Both the position numbers and the translations under genes were made by a program. From positions 386,236-450,235 of the forward strand of contig PKTM01000011.1 of assembly GCA_002869145.1 (NCBI GenBank): DNA of 64,000 bases. Reading direction: 5' to 3'. Below the pieces are notes generated by a model, which was given only the letters and a program-made list of their open reading frames with translations, was not told where the DNA came from and did not search any database. Below, piece by piece: positions 23,981-34,069 of this stretch (positions are counted from its first letter, which is position 1; every line of letters begins with the position of its first letter). Origin of the DNA: Denitrovibrio sp. (lineage in GTDB: Bacteria > Chrysiogenota > Deferribacteres > Deferribacterales > Geovibrionaceae).

Positions 23981-25168
23981 ATGAGTAGGACAGAAAACAT
24001 ATCAGAAGTAGTAACCATAAACATGGGGCCTCAGCACCCCAGTACACATGGTGTTTTGAGACTTGTTGTAGGACTCGACGGTGAAACAATCGTCAATGTA
24101 GACCCTGACGTAGGGTTCCTGCACAGGGGCACAGAGAAACTTGCTGAAAACAGAACTTATCATCAGACTATTCCTCTCACAGACAGGCTTGACTACTTAT
24201 CACCTCTTTCAAATAACCTTGCATATTGTCTGGCTGTAGAGAAATTTTTTAATGTTGAAATCCCTGAAAGTGCTGAGTACCTCAGAGTTATCCTTGCAGA
24301 AATGTCAAGGCTCGCTTCCCACCTTGTGTGGATAGCTACTCACGCTCTTGACATAGGTGCTATGACAGTCTTCCTGTATGCTTTCCGTGAGCGCGAAGAG
24401 ATTCTCGACATGTTTGAAGTAGGTACAGGCCAAAGAATGACATCCTCATGGATAAGAATCGGCGGTCTCAGAGAAGACATGCCTGAAGATTTCTTTGTAA
24501 GACTTAAAGATTTTATAAGCAGATTCGACGGTCTGGTTGATACATATGAAAACCTTCTTACAACCAACAGAATATGGATGGGACGTACAATAGGCATTGG
24601 TAAACTCACTGCAGAGGAAACAATGGTCTACGGTACATCAGGCCCTCTTATGAGAGGCTCCGGTGTTGATTTTGACCTCAGAAGGGACGAAACATACGGA
24701 ATCTATGACAGATTCGACTGGGAAATTCCTGTTGAGCAAGAAGGCGATACATACGCTAGATATAAAGTAAGAATGAAAGAGATGCGCGAATCCAACAAGA
24801 TTCTCGCTCAGGCTCTTGAGCAGATTCCGGCTGAAGGCGATGTGATGACCGAGGACCCTCGTGTCGCACTCCCTGCACACGAAGACGTTTACGAGCGCAT
24901 GGAAGCTCTTATCAGAAGATTCTATATAGTTTCTAAAGGATTTAAACCACCTAAAGGCGAGACATATCAGGGTATCGAAGCTCCTAAAGGCGAGCTTGGT
25001 TTTTACCTTGTCAGTGAAGGAGAGGAGAGACCTTACAGAATGAAGATCAGATCTCCTTCCTATGTAAACCTTGGTGTGCTTAACCTTATGGCTAAAGGGC
25101 ACATGCTTGCCGACCTTGTCGCAATCATCGGTACAAATGACGTAGTACTCGGCGAAATCGACAGGTAA
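23981..25168 (+). CDS. nuoD: NADH-quinone oxidoreductase subunit D
   Basis: NuoD (49-kDa subunit) forms the quinone pocket with NuoB. It has NMGPQHPSTHGVLRL at residues 14-28, with the His and the region facing quinone, FLHRGTEKLAE, LDYLSPLSNN, and the C-terminal FYLVSEGEERPYRMKIRSPS. A Tyr and His at the quinone site are expected in these segments. The 395-residue protein is separate from NuoC, not fused. The gene starts 11 bases after the nuoC stop. Confidence 0.97.
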   Translation: MSRTENISEVVTINMGPQHPSTHGVLRLVVGLDGETIVNVDPDVGFLHRGTEKLAENRTYHQTIPLTDRLDYLSPLSNNLAYCLAVEKFFNVEIPESAEYLRVILAEMSRLASHLVWIATHALDIGAMTVFLYAFREREEILDMFEVGTGQRMTSSWIRIGGLREDMPEDFFVRLKDFISRFDGLVDTYENLLTTNRIWMGRTIGIGKLTAEETMVYGTSGPLMRGSGVDFDLRRDETYGIYDRFDWEIPVEQEGDTYARYKVRMKEMRESNKILAQALEQIPAEGDVMTEDPRVALPAHEDVYERMEALIRRFYIVSKGFKPPKGETYQGIEAPKGELGFYLVSEGEERPYRMKIRSPSYVNLGVLNLMAKGHMLADLVAIIGTNDVVLGEIDR

Positions 25169-25179
25169 AGGAGGCTATC

Positions 25180-25713
25180 ATGGCAGAAAATGAAGTAGTT
25201 GAAACTGAAGAAATTGAAGAGATACCAGATATAGAAGCAAATTTCGACCCTACAGCGTGTGACGAGATCTGTGAGCAGTACAAAGACTGGAAAGGGGCTA
25301 CAATCCCTGTACTCCAGAAAACTCAAGATGCTTACGGTTACCTCTTTCCTGCACTGGTGGAGAGAATAGCTGAAAATATGAATATGTCTCCCCACACCAT
25401 TTATGGTGTTATTACGTTTTACGCTCAGTTCTATACCAAACCAAGAGGTAAGTATATCATCAGGGTTTGCAGAGGGACAGCGTGTCACGTTCAAGGGTCA
25501 GGACGTATCTCTGAGATTGTCGGAGAAGAGTTTCAGATAAAAGACGGCGAGACATGCAAAGACCTTCTTTTCACATTGGAAGAGGTGTCCTGCATCGGTG
25601 CATGCGGATTGGCTCCCGTTATAATGATTAATAATAAAACTTACGGTAACTTAAAACCTGAAGATGCTAGAAAGATCTTCAAGGATTACGCTACAAACCT
25701 TCCGGAAGCGTAG
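25180..25713 (+). CDS. nuoE: NADH-quinone oxidoreductase subunit E
   Basis: NuoE (24-kDa subunit) carries a [2Fe-2S] cluster next to FMN. The thioredoxin-like domain has ligands in VCRGTACHVQGS and in CIGACGLAPV, the pattern C-x4-C then C-x3-C. The N-terminus has an acidic extension of about 25 residues (EVVETEEIEEIPDIE) not needed for the fold. It has the normal helical bundle with YGVITFYAQF. It is 177 residues, with a GGAGG ribosome-binding site. Confidence 0.96.
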   Translation: MAENEVVETEEIEEIPDIEANFDPTACDEICEQYKDWKGATIPVLQKTQDAYGYLFPALVERIAENMNMSPHTIYGVITFYAQFYTKPRGKYIIRVCRGTACHVQGSGRISEIVGEEFQIKDGETCKDLLFTLEEVSCIGACGLAPVIMINNKTYGNLKPEDARKIFKDYATNLPEA

Positions 25714-25722
25714 GGGTAGTTT

Positions 25723-27516
25723 ATGAAAGAATATAGTACAGATCACGTTGAAGTTCACGTCTGCATGGGGACCGCAGGGGTTGCCACAGGCGGAATGGAG
25801 GTCATGGAGGCTCTTAACGAAGAGTTTGCAAAACATGGCCTTTTAAACGCTGAATCAAAAGAGAGAAACTGCGAAGCTAAGCAGACAGGGTGCAGAGGAC
25901 TTTGCGCCCGTGATGTGCTCATAGATGTATACGCTCCCAATAAGGGTTCTGTGACATACGAGCATGTTACAGCAGAGATGGTTCCTACAATTGTGCAAGA
26001 GCATCTTGTTGATGGAAACATTGTAGAGAAATGGGCTGCTAAAAAAGATTATTTCCAGTTCTACGATAAACAAAAGCGTTACGTTCTCCATGACTGCGGT
26101 AAAGTTGACCCGGAAAGTCTTGAGGATTACGTGAGGCTGGGCGGATATGATGCTATTAAAAAAGCTATCACAATGAAGCCCGAAGAGGTTATTGAAGAAG
26201 TTAAAAAGTCAGGTCTCCGCGGTCGCGGGGGCGGTGGTTTCCCTACAGGACTTAAGTGGACTTTCTGTAGAAACTCACCAACAGATGATCATAAATACCT
26301 TATCTGTAATGCAGACGAGGGCGACCCCGGAGCGTTCATGGATCGTTCCATCATAGAGGGTAACCCGCACGCTGTTATAGAAGGTATGCTGATAGCTGGA
26401 TACGCAATCGGCTGTGACGAAGGTTACATCTACTGCCGTGCAGAGTATCCGCTTGCAATAGAAAGAGTTATTAAAGCGATCAAAGATGCTGAAGATGCAG
26501 GATACCTTGGCAAAGGGGTATTCGGTTCCGATTTCAACTTCAAACTGAAGCTGAAAGAAGGTGCTGGTGCATTCGTTTGCGGAGAAGAGACTGCTCTTAT
26601 CGCATCTATTGAAGGCGAAAGAGGAATGCCAAGACCAAGACCTCCTTTCCCTGCTGTTAAAGGACTCTGGCAGAAGCCTTCCAACGTTAATAACGTTGAG
26701 ACATTTGCTAACCTTCCGCTCATCCTCCTTGAGGGTTCTGAGTGGTATGCTGGAATCGGTACTGAGAAATCAAAAGGTACTAAGATTTTCGCTATTTCAG
26801 GAAAAGTTAAGTCAACAGGTCTCGTTGAGGTTCCTATGGGAATCACCGTACGTGAGCTGATTTTTGATGTTGGCGGCGGTATCCCGAAAAAGAGAAAATT
26901 CAAGGCTGTTCAGCTTGGCGGACCATCCGGTGGCTGTCTTACACCAGATCACCTTGAAACACCTATCGATTACGACTCACTTATAGCAGCCGGAGCCATG
27001 ATGGGTTCAGGCGGCGTGGTTGTTATGGACGAAACAAACTGCATGGTTAACGTTGCGCAGTTCTTCCTTACATTCACACAGAGAGAGTCCTGCGGTAAGT
27101 GTATTCCATGCCGTATCGGTACTAAGACAATGCTTAATATTCTCGACCGCATCACAACCGGTGGTGGACGTGAAGGGGATATCGAACTTCTTCAAAAGGT
27201 CGGGGAGGACATTAAGACGTCTTCTCTTTGCGGTCTTGGACAGACAGCTCCAAACCCTGTACTCACTACGATAAAATATTTCAGAGATGAGTACGAGGCG
27301 CACATTTACGATAAAAAGTGTCCTTCAAGGGAATGCGCTGAGCTTGTTGAGTTTGTCGTAATAAACGAAAGATGTAAGAAATGCGGACTCTGCAAAAAAG
27401 CCTGCCCGGTTGATGCTATTTACTGGGAGAAGAAAGAGTTTGCAATAATAGATCAGGAAAAATGTGTTAAGTGCCGCGAGTGTATCGTGAACTGCCCATT
27501 TAACGCAATAGATTAG
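25723..27516 (+). CDS. nuoF: NADH-quinone oxidoreductase subunit F with extra N- and C-terminal Fe-S domains
   Basis: NuoF binds NADH and FMN and cluster N3. In this 597-residue version, residues about 1-110 are a thioredoxin-like domain (VHVCMGTAG then GCRGLCARD). The FMN/NADH core spans about 140-520 with RGRGGGGFPTGLKW, the NADH loop GEETALIASIEGERG and the N3 ligands CGKCIPCRIG. The C-terminus adds a two-[4Fe-4S] ferredoxin domain (CKKCGLCKKACP and CVKCRECIVNCP). This layout is like NuoF/HndC/HydB subunits of bifurcating or NADP-linked complexes, but it sits in a complete nuo operon. The extra clusters could take electrons from ferredoxin or another donor. Confidence 0.95.
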   Translation: MKEYSTDHVEVHVCMGTAGVATGGMEVMEALNEEFAKHGLLNAESKERNCEAKQTGCRGLCARDVLIDVYAPNKGSVTYEHVTAEMVPTIVQEHLVDGNIVEKWAAKKDYFQFYDKQKRYVLHDCGKVDPESLEDYVRLGGYDAIKKAITMKPEEVIEEVKKSGLRGRGGGGFPTGLKWTFCRNSPTDDHKYLICNADEGDPGAFMDRSIIEGNPHAVIEGMLIAGYAIGCDEGYIYCRAEYPLAIERVIKAIKDAEDAGYLGKGVFGSDFNFKLKLKEGAGAFVCGEETALIASIEGERGMPRPRPPFPAVKGLWQKPSNVNNVETFANLPLILLEGSEWYAGIGTEKSKGTKIFAISGKVKSTGLVEVPMGITVRELIFDVGGGIPKKRKFKAVQLGGPSGGCLTPDHLETPIDYDSLIAAGAMMGSGGVVVMDETNCMVNVAQFFLTFTQRESCGKCIPCRIGTKTMLNILDRITTGGGREGDIELLQKVGEDIKTSSLCGLGQTAPNPVLTTIKYFRDEYEAHIYDKKCPSRECAELVEFVVINERCKKCGLCKKACPVDAIYWEKKEFAIIDQEKCVKCRECIVNCPFNAID

Positions 27517-27536
27517 GACCGGGGAGAAAAATCAGT

Positions 27537-29783
27537 ATGCTAAACGTTAAAATAAACGGAAAAGAAGTACAGGTTGCTCCAGGGTCTACTATCCTTGATG
27601 CAGCGAAAGAAGCTGGTGTTAGCATTCCTGTGCTTTGCCACGATTCAAGACTGAATCCTTTCGGTGCCTGCAGGGTCTGCCTTGTGGAGCAGGTCGGCAT
27701 GCCAAAACTTATGGCTGCCTGCACAACACCTGTTACCGACAAAATGGAAATCATTACAGAATCAGAAAAACTTGCAAGGGTTCGTAAGACTGCCATAGAG
27801 CTGCTTCTTATCAACCACCCACTGGACTGTCCTGTCTGCTACAAGGGCGGGGAGTGCGGACTGCAGGACCTTACATATGAAGTAGGCGTTACCAAAGTAC
27901 GCTTTGACGCTTCACCTAACGACACACCTGTTGACCACACCAATCCTTTTATTGAAAGGGATATAGACAGATGTGTACTTTGCGGACGCTGCGTACGTAT
28001 TTGTGATGAGGTTGTTAATATTCAGGCGATAAGCTTCCTGAACAGAGGTACAGACACTATGATCGGTACTTCATTTGAGCAGCCTTGGAATTGTGAATAC
28101 TGCGGACAGTGTATCAGTGTTTGTCCAGTAGGCTCTCTGAACAACAGGGTTTATCTTTTCAAGAACAGACCTTGGAACCTTGAGAGTGAAAAGACAATCT
28201 GCGGTCTCTGCTCATGCGGATGTACCGTGAGCATAGACTACGAATGTAACGAAGTCTTCCGTATGAATGAAATGCCTGAAGAAGGCGTTAACCACGGATA
28301 CATGTGTGCTAAAGGGCGTTTCGGTTTCGATTTCATGAATAGTGTGAAACGTGAAACTGAGGCTCAGATAACTGTAGGCGGCGAGGCCAAAAAAGCTACT
28401 GTCGCTGAAGCTGTAGAGTATGCTGCTGAGAAACTGAAAGGGCTCAAGGCGGAAGAGGTTGCTGTTGTTGTATCGCCACGTATTACAAACGAGGAAGCTT
28501 TCCTCGCTTCTAAACTTGCTGAAACAATAGGAACTAAAAATGTCTTTTCTACAGAGACAGATGAGATAATGCCTGAAGGTGCTTATTCAGAGGTAGAGGC
28601 TAGTGATGCACTGGCAGTTCTGAATATTAATGTTACCGAATCAAACCCGATTCTCGGACTTGCTGTAAGAGTTGCAGCTAGGGAAGAAAATGCAAACTGT
28701 TTCGTTTTCTACCCTTCTGAAACTGCTCTTAAAAGAGTTGCCACTGAGCTTATCACAGGCAACCCTGACGAGCTTGCAGTAAAGATGGAGAAATTCTGCG
28801 CCGCTATGGGCGGAGCTGACAACGACTTTTCAGCGATGGCAAAAACAATGCTTGAAGCCGAAAAGCCAGTTGTTGTTTTCGACCCTTATAATAAAGCGGA
28901 TGCTTATATAGCTCAGGAAATCAAGAAAGCTTGTGACAAGGTTATACTTGTCCCTGCAAAATCCAAGAATAACTCAGTTGGTATCGTCGACATGGGATTT
29001 GGCAAGAATAATCCTGCCGATTTCGCAAAAGGTGTTGAGGGTGGAACAATCAAGGCTGTACTGTGCTTCGGCGAGAACATCCTTGTTCGTTCTGGCTGGA
29101 GTAAGCTTGAAGGTGCTCTTGCCAAACTTGATCTCCTGATGGTTACCGATCCTTTTATGAGCGACACAGCTAAAGCTGCAAATGTTTATGTACCAGTTGC
29201 AACATTTGCTGAGAAGTCCGGATCTTTTACAAACCTTGAAGGTAGAGTTCAGGAAGTGAGCAAAGCTGTAGACAAGGGTGTTTCTGCTGATGCAGATGTC
29301 ATCGCAGCTCTCGGAAAGGCTCTCGGTGCAGAGCTTCCCACAGATGTTTACGCTGTGAGAAAGCTCATCGAAAAAGAGGTAAAGCTTTATTCCGGTATCC
29401 AGTGGGATGGCGGCAAGGTTGCTTATCCTTCAGTGTTTAAAACTGAAATGGAGAAAGCATCAGCAACTGCAAAAGGCAGCGGCAAGTTCTACCTTTATCC
29501 CGCTAGCCTCAGGCTGCATTCCGGTTCTTACACAAGATGGTCACCTGACCTTGCGAAAGTTTACGGTACACCGAAACTGGAGCTGAACGATGCCGACGCC
29601 AACGAGATGGAGAGCGCTGAAGGCGACACTGTCAAAATTAAAGGCGACGGATTCGCAGGTGAGTTTGTTGTTGAGATAAATAAGCAAATCACAAAGGGTT
29701 GTGTATCACTCCCTGAGGACTTTGCAAGCACAGCCGATATCTTCTCTCTGGGAAGATATTTGAAAGCGGAAATAAGTAAATGA
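27537..29783 (+). CDS. nuoG: NADH-quinone oxidoreductase subunit G
   Basis: NuoG (75-kDa subunit) passes electrons along the peripheral arm. The N-terminal plant-type [2Fe-2S] domain has CHDSRLNPFGACRVC. Next come the His-Cys motif in NHPLDCPVCYKGGECGLQD, two ferredoxin-like clusters (CVLCGRCVRICDE and CEYCGQCISVCPVG), and a molybdopterin-oxidoreductase-like domain beginning with CGLCSCGCTV. The C-terminal half lacks clear cofactor residues, as usual in NuoG. At 748 residues it is on the short side. The ATG is 20 bases after nuoF. Confidence 0.95.
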   Translation: MLNVKINGKEVQVAPGSTILDAAKEAGVSIPVLCHDSRLNPFGACRVCLVEQVGMPKLMAACTTPVTDKMEIITESEKLARVRKTAIELLLINHPLDCPVCYKGGECGLQDLTYEVGVTKVRFDASPNDTPVDHTNPFIERDIDRCVLCGRCVRICDEVVNIQAISFLNRGTDTMIGTSFEQPWNCEYCGQCISVCPVGSLNNRVYLFKNRPWNLESEKTICGLCSCGCTVSIDYECNEVFRMNEMPEEGVNHGYMCAKGRFGFDFMNSVKRETEAQITVGGEAKKATVAEAVEYAAEKLKGLKAEEVAVVVSPRITNEEAFLASKLAETIGTKNVFSTETDEIMPEGAYSEVEASDALAVLNINVTESNPILGLAVRVAAREENANCFVFYPSETALKRVATELITGNPDELAVKMEKFCAAMGGADNDFSAMAKTMLEAEKPVVVFDPYNKADAYIAQEIKKACDKVILVPAKSKNNSVGIVDMGFGKNNPADFAKGVEGGTIKAVLCFGENILVRSGWSKLEGALAKLDLLMVTDPFMSDTAKAANVYVPVATFAEKSGSFTNLEGRVQEVSKAVDKGVSADADVIAALGKALGAELPTDVYAVRKLIEKEVKLYSGIQWDGGKVAYPSVFKTEMEKASATAKGSGKFYLYPASLRLHSGSYTRWSPDLAKVYGTPKLELNDADANEMESAEGDTVKIKGDGFAGEFVVEINKQITKGCVSLPEDFASTADIFSLGRYLKAEISK

Positions 29784-29807
29784 AAGTTATAGATAAGAGG
29801 TAGGGGA

Positions 29808-30794
29808 ATGGTACTCGCGATTGTCTTCACACTAATCAAGATACTGATTATTATCGTGTGTTCGCTTCTGGGTGTCGCCTATATGACCTATGCTGAACGT
29901 AAAGTCATAGGTAGTATGCAGGCACGACTCGGACCCACACACACAGGTCCATTTGGACTGTTACAACCCATAGCTGACGGTCTGAAGCTTTTTACTAAGG
30001 AAGATATGACTCCTGATATGGTAGACAAACCAGTCTTCTATATCGCTCCTTTTCTTGGTATGGTTCCAGCACTTGCAGCCTTTGCGGTTATCCCTTTTGC
30101 CGATGAAATGACAATATTCGGCATGAAGGTACAACCTTATGTAACTGATATCAATGTAGGTCTGCTCTACATACTGGCACTCTCCTCTGTGGGTGTGTAC
30201 GGTATTATTATGGCAGGCTGGGCTTCTAACTCGAAGTACTCCACAATGGGTTCTCTTCGATCAACAGCTCAGGTTATCAGCTACGAAACAGCTTTGGGAC
30301 TTTCCATAATAGGCCCAGTCCTGCTAGCAGGATCCCTTAGCCTGAAAAGCATTACAGATGCACAGGCTGGAATGTGGTTTATAGTTACTCAGTTTGTTGC
30401 TTTTATAGTTTTTATAATATCAGCTGTGGCTGAAGTAAACAGAGCTCCGTTTGACCTGCCTGAGGCAGAGACAGAGGTCGTTTCAGGTTTCCACACAGAG
30501 TATTCATCCATGAGGTTTGCAATGTTCTTCCTCGGTGAATATGCTGCAATGTGGGTTATGGCCTGCCTCGTGACCATACTCTTTCTTGGCGGATACAACG
30601 GTCCTTTCTTACCGCCGCTTGTCTGGTTCTTTATCAAGGTTCTTGGGTTTATGTTTTTCTACCTGTGGCTGAGAGCAACACTTCCACGACTCAGGTATGA
30701 CCAGCTGATGAACCTTGGATGGAAAATACTTATTCCAATCGCACTGGCCAACGTGTTTATTACAGGCATCGTTGTCTATGCGATAAGGAATTAA
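29808..30794 (+). CDS. nuoH: NADH-quinone oxidoreductase subunit H
   Basis: NuoH links the peripheral arm to the proton-pumping membrane arm and lines the quinone chamber. The 328-residue protein has eight hydrophobic helices. Its signatures are AYMTYAERKVIGSMQARLGPTHTGPFGLLQP near the start (split here between helix 1 and loop 1) and EVNRAPFDLPEAETE, followed by GFHTEYSS. The conserved charged residues of the E-channel are retained. GTAGGGG precedes the ATG. Confidence 0.97.
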   Translation: MVLAIVFTLIKILIIIVCSLLGVAYMTYAERKVIGSMQARLGPTHTGPFGLLQPIADGLKLFTKEDMTPDMVDKPVFYIAPFLGMVPALAAFAVIPFADEMTIFGMKVQPYVTDINVGLLYILALSSVGVYGIIMAGWASNSKYSTMGSLRSTAQVISYETALGLSIIGPVLLAGSLSLKSITDAQAGMWFIVTQFVAFIVFIISAVAEVNRAPFDLPEAETEVVSGFHTEYSSMRFAMFFLGEYAAMWVMACLVTILFLGGYNGPFLPPLVWFFIKVLGFMFFYLWLRATLPRLRYDQLMNLGWKILIPIALANVFITGIVVYAIRN

Positions 30795-30805
30795 GGGGTG
30801 ATAGA

Positions 30806-31303
30806 ATGAGAAAAAATATCTTTGAAACAATCTTTTTTACAGAGATTCTGAAAGGTCTCAGCATCACTCTTGGTCATATGTTTACTAAACCTGTAACATA
30901 CAAATACCCTTTTGAAGCTACTCCAATTCAGGACAGATTCAGGGGTGTTCAGTATATCAAGACACATGCAGACGGAAGCACCAAATGCGTTGGTTGTTAC
31001 CTCTGCCAGAAGGTATGCCCTTCTGAGTGTATTCATATTGAGACCGATTGCGGTCCTAATGGCGAGAGGCTTATCAGAAAATACGAATTAGACCTTTCCA
31101 GATGTATCTATTGCGGATACTGCGAAGAGGTCTGCCCTGTAGATGCTATCCATATGGGGTGGGAGTGGAACCTTGTTGACAACACTAGAGACAACTACGT
31201 TGTGAACATGAGAGTCCTTTCTCAGAACTACAAGGATAACCTTGAGGGTAACTGGAAGAATAAGCACCTCAAAAAGAAACTTGAAGAAGGAGTACAGCAA
31301 TGA
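30806..31303 (+). CDS. nuoI: NADH-quinone oxidoreductase subunit I
   Basis: NuoI carries clusters N6a and N6b in the chain to N2. It has two C-x2-C-x2-C-x3-C motifs: CVGCYLCQKVCPSECIHI and CIYCGYCEEVCPVDAI. The start is ATG 30806, preceded by AAGGGGTGAT; an in-frame extension to 30719 runs into nuoH and is not used. The N-terminal amphipathic segment (IFETIFFTEILKGLSI) probably sits on the membrane. Length is 165 residues. The stop overlaps nuoJ by 4 bases. Confidence 0.96.
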   Translation: MRKNIFETIFFTEILKGLSITLGHMFTKPVTYKYPFEATPIQDRFRGVQYIKTHADGSTKCVGCYLCQKVCPSECIHIETDCGPNGERLIRKYELDLSRCIYCGYCEEVCPVDAIHMGWEWNLVDNTRDNYVVNMRVLSQNYKDNLEGNWKNKHLKKKLEEGVQQ

Positions 31304-31812
31304 ACGCAATTCTGGCAAACATAGGTTTCTGGGTGCTGGGAATCACTGCGGTAGTTTCTGCTCTGTTTCTAGTAACCAGAGAGAACCCTGTACATTCAGC
31401 ACTTTGGATGCTGCTCACATTCTTTTGTGTTGCGGGCATCTTCGTACAGCTTGATGCCGAGTTCATTGCGGCTATTCAGGTAATGGTATATGCAGGCGCG
31501 ATTCTAGTTCTGTATATGTTTGTGGTAATGCTGCTTAACCCTAAGTCAAAAGGTTTCATTAAGATGCCTTTTAAAGTGATACTCGGAGGGATAGTGTCTT
31601 TTATCGTATTCCTTCAGATAATCATGACGCTGATGGGTGCAGATATCATCAAAACGACTAAGCTTACAGGTATTAACGATCCAAATCAGCTCGGAAACGT
31701 TAAACTGTTCTGTATAGACCTTTTTACAAAATACATCGTTCCGTTTGAGATTGTATCAATCATGCTTCTTGTAGCTATGATCGGCGCGATTGTAATAGCG
31801 AAAAAGGATTAA
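31300..31812 (+). CDS. nuoJ: NADH-quinone oxidoreductase subunit J
   Basis: NuoJ is a five-helix membrane subunit of complex I. The 170-residue protein has [20 protein letters not shown] and [23 protein letters not shown] (quoted here in two parts of the same helix region). The latter contains the pi-bulge helix with the conserved Tyr and Gly. The end [20 protein letters not shown] is typical. It overlaps nuoI by 4 bases. Confidence 0.95.
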   Translation: MNAILANIGFWVLGITAVVSALFLVTRENPVHSALWMLLTFFCVAGIFVQLDAEFIAAIQVMVYAGAILVLYMFVVMLLNPKSKGFIKMPFKVILGGIVSFIVFLQIIMTLMGADIIKTTKLTGINDPNQLGNVKLFCIDLFTKYIVPFEIVSIMLLVAMIGAIVIAKKD

Positions 31813-31822
31813 GGGGGAAAAG

Positions 31823-32125
31823 ATGCTTACGCTAGCACATTATCTTGTTCTGAGTTGTATCATCTTTGCCATTGGCATGGCTGGTGTTCTTGTTCGCAGG
31901 AACCTTATAGTAATGTTCATGTCACTGGAATTGATGCTTAACGCTGTTAACATCAACCTCGCAGCCTTTTCGAACTATCTTCAGTCCATGACCGGACAGA
32001 TATATATCGTTTTCGTAATGGCTGTAGCAGCTGCTGAAGCCGCTGTTGGTCTGGCTCTGATCATTACAATGTTCAGAAACAAGCAGACAATAAACGCTGA
32101 TGAAATTAATACAATGAGAGGATAG
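31823..32125 (+). CDS. nuoK: NADH-quinone oxidoreductase subunit K
   Basis: NuoK is the small MrpC-like membrane subunit. The 100-residue protein has three helices. The two conserved glutamates lie in the middle of helices 2 and 3: [12 protein letters not shown] and [13 protein letters not shown]. These acidic residues belong to the central proton axis. GGGGG precedes the ATG. It lies 10 bases from both nuoJ and nuoL. Confidence 0.97.
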   Translation: MLTLAHYLVLSCIIFAIGMAGVLVRRNLIVMFMSLELMLNAVNINLAAFSNYLQSMTGQIYIVFVMAVAAAEAAVGLALIITMFRNKQTINADEINTMRG

Positions 32126-32134
32126 AGGTAGGTC

Positions 32135-34057
32135 ATGATATTTGCAGTATTAACACTACTCGGGCCACTGGTAGCCTTTTTGATAAACGGACTTCTTGGA
32201 AGAAAGTATATCAAAAATCTTGCTCCAATTGTGGCTATTGCAGGTGTTAGTGTTTCCTTTCTCTGCGCACTGGTTATTTTCTACCTTGTATCCACACAAG
32301 GTTTCAGCGTAGACGGCACACTATACACCTGGGTCATAGCGGGCGACCTCAGTGTACCATTTGGTATACTTATTGATCCGCTGTCATCCATTATGCTTAT
32401 TGTTGTTACAACAATATCCCTGATGGTGCACATTTACTCCATCGGGTACATGCACGGTGATCCTGGATTCTGGAGATTCTTTACATATCTTTCAGTCTTC
32501 ACACTCTCCATGCTAGTACTTGTTCTTGGTAACAACTTCCTGATGCTCTTTGTAGGATGGGAACTCGTGGGTCTTTCTTCATACCTGCTTATCGGTTTCT
32601 GGTTCCACAAAAAGAGCGCAGCTGATGCATGTAAAAAAGCTTTTGTAATGAACAGAGTCGGTGACTTCGGCTTTTACGTTGGACTGCTGCTTGTAGTAGT
32701 TACTTTTAAAAGCGTAAACTACTCTGATGCATTCAATGCAGAAGCGATTCACCATATTAAAGAGGCTGGCTTTGTTGTCTTTGGCATGAAGCTTTCACTT
32801 ATAGACCTTATGACATTCGGTCTTTTCTGCGGAGCGATGGGTAAATCTGCTCAGTTTCCTCTGCACACTTGGCTTCCGGATGCTATGGAAGGTCCTACAC
32901 CGGTTTCCGCACTTATCCACGCGGCTACAATGGTTACAGCCGGTGTTTACATGGTAGCGCGTTGCAACGCACTCTTCTCCGAAGCTATGATGACATCTTC
33001 TTTTGTTATCTTCGCGGGTGCTATGACAGCATTCCTCGGTGCTACAATAGGTCTTACACAGTACGACCTGAAGAGAATCCTTGCTTACTCAACAGTATCA
33101 CAGCTTGGTTATATGATCATGGCTACTGGTGTTGGAGCATATGTTGCAGCTATCTTCCACCTATTCACACACGCTATGTTCAAGGGACTTCTTTTCCTTT
33201 GCTCAGGTTCTGTAATGCACGCTATGCATGATGATCTTGATGTTAGAAACATGGGTGGACTGAAAAAGAAAATGCCGATCACCCACTGGACATACCTTAT
33301 CGGTTGTATCGCCATTGCAGGTATTCCGCCACTCGCAGGTTTCTGGTCTAAGGACGAGATCCTTGCCATGACATTCGCAGGCGGCCACAACATTGCATGG
33401 TTAGTCGGTACAGGCGTAGCCGGTATGACAGCATTTTATATGTTCAGGTCTTACTTCCTCGTGTTCCAGGGAACACCGAGAAACCAGTACCTACACGATC
33501 ACGCTCACGAGTCCCCTTGGACAATGGCTGGACAGCTTGTATTCCTTGCGTTCCTCTCCATCTTTGTGGGTATGATCTTCGGATATCCGCTTGAAAACGG
33601 ATATATACACACTTTCCTCGGGCCAGTGCTTACTCCTGCACACGCTGGTGAGGCGCATCATATGTCACACGCAACTGCGACAATCCTGATGCTTCTCTCA
33701 ATAGGCGTTGCTGCTGCGGGTATATTTGTTTCGTACCTCTTCTATGTGAAGATGTACCCTGCGCTTCCTGAGAAGACAGTTAAGACATTTAAGCCAATCC
33801 ATAAGTTCTTCTATAACAAGTGGTACTTCGATGAGCTTTATGACTTTATCTTCGTACACCCAATCGTAACAATCTCCAACATGCTTTGGAGAGGGTTCGA
33901 TGTAAATGTCATCGATTTTATCGTAAACGCATTCGGAAAGGTTCCTATGTGGTTCGGTGGACTTGTAAGACATGTACAGACAGGACGTATTCAGACATAT
34001 GTGTTCACTATGGTGATCGGTCTGATAGTTCTAGTCACAATATTTTACACAGTGTAA
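32135..34057 (+). CDS. nuoL: NADH-quinone oxidoreductase subunit L
   Basis: NuoL is the distal antiporter-like pump subunit, with a long lateral helix that ties the membrane arm together. The 640-residue protein has FVGWELVGLSSYLLIGFW (with the key Glu), HTWLPDAMEGPTPVSALIH, and RILAYSTVSQLGYM (with the Lys). The C-terminal region contains the lateral helix and KWYFDELYDF. About 16 hydrophobic segments are visible. The AGGTAGG ribosome-binding site lies 5 bases before the ATG. Confidence 0.97.
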   Translation: MIFAVLTLLGPLVAFLINGLLGRKYIKNLAPIVAIAGVSVSFLCALVIFYLVSTQGFSVDGTLYTWVIAGDLSVPFGILIDPLSSIMLIVVTTISLMVHIYSIGYMHGDPGFWRFFTYLSVFTLSMLVLVLGNNFLMLFVGWELVGLSSYLLIGFWFHKKSAADACKKAFVMNRVGDFGFYVGLLLVVVTFKSVNYSDAFNAEAIHHIKEAGFVVFGMKLSLIDLMTFGLFCGAMGKSAQFPLHTWLPDAMEGPTPVSALIHAATMVTAGVYMVARCNALFSEAMMTSSFVIFAGAMTAFLGATIGLTQYDLKRILAYSTVSQLGYMIMATGVGAYVAAIFHLFTHAMFKGLLFLCSGSVMHAMHDDLDVRNMGGLKKKMPITHWTYLIGCIAIAGIPPLAGFWSKDEILAMTFAGGHNIAWLVGTGVAGMTAFYMFRSYFLVFQGTPRNQYLHDHAHESPWTMAGQLVFLAFLSIFVGMIFGYPLENGYIHTFLGPVLTPAHAGEAHHMSHATATILMLLSIGVAAAGIFVSYLFYVKMYPALPEKTVKTFKPIHKFFYNKWYFDELYDFIFVHPIVTISNMLWRGFDVNVIDFIVNAFGKVPMWFGGLVRHVQTGRIQTYVFTMVIGLIVLVTIFYTV

Positions 34058-34069
34058 GGGGGTGGAAAG

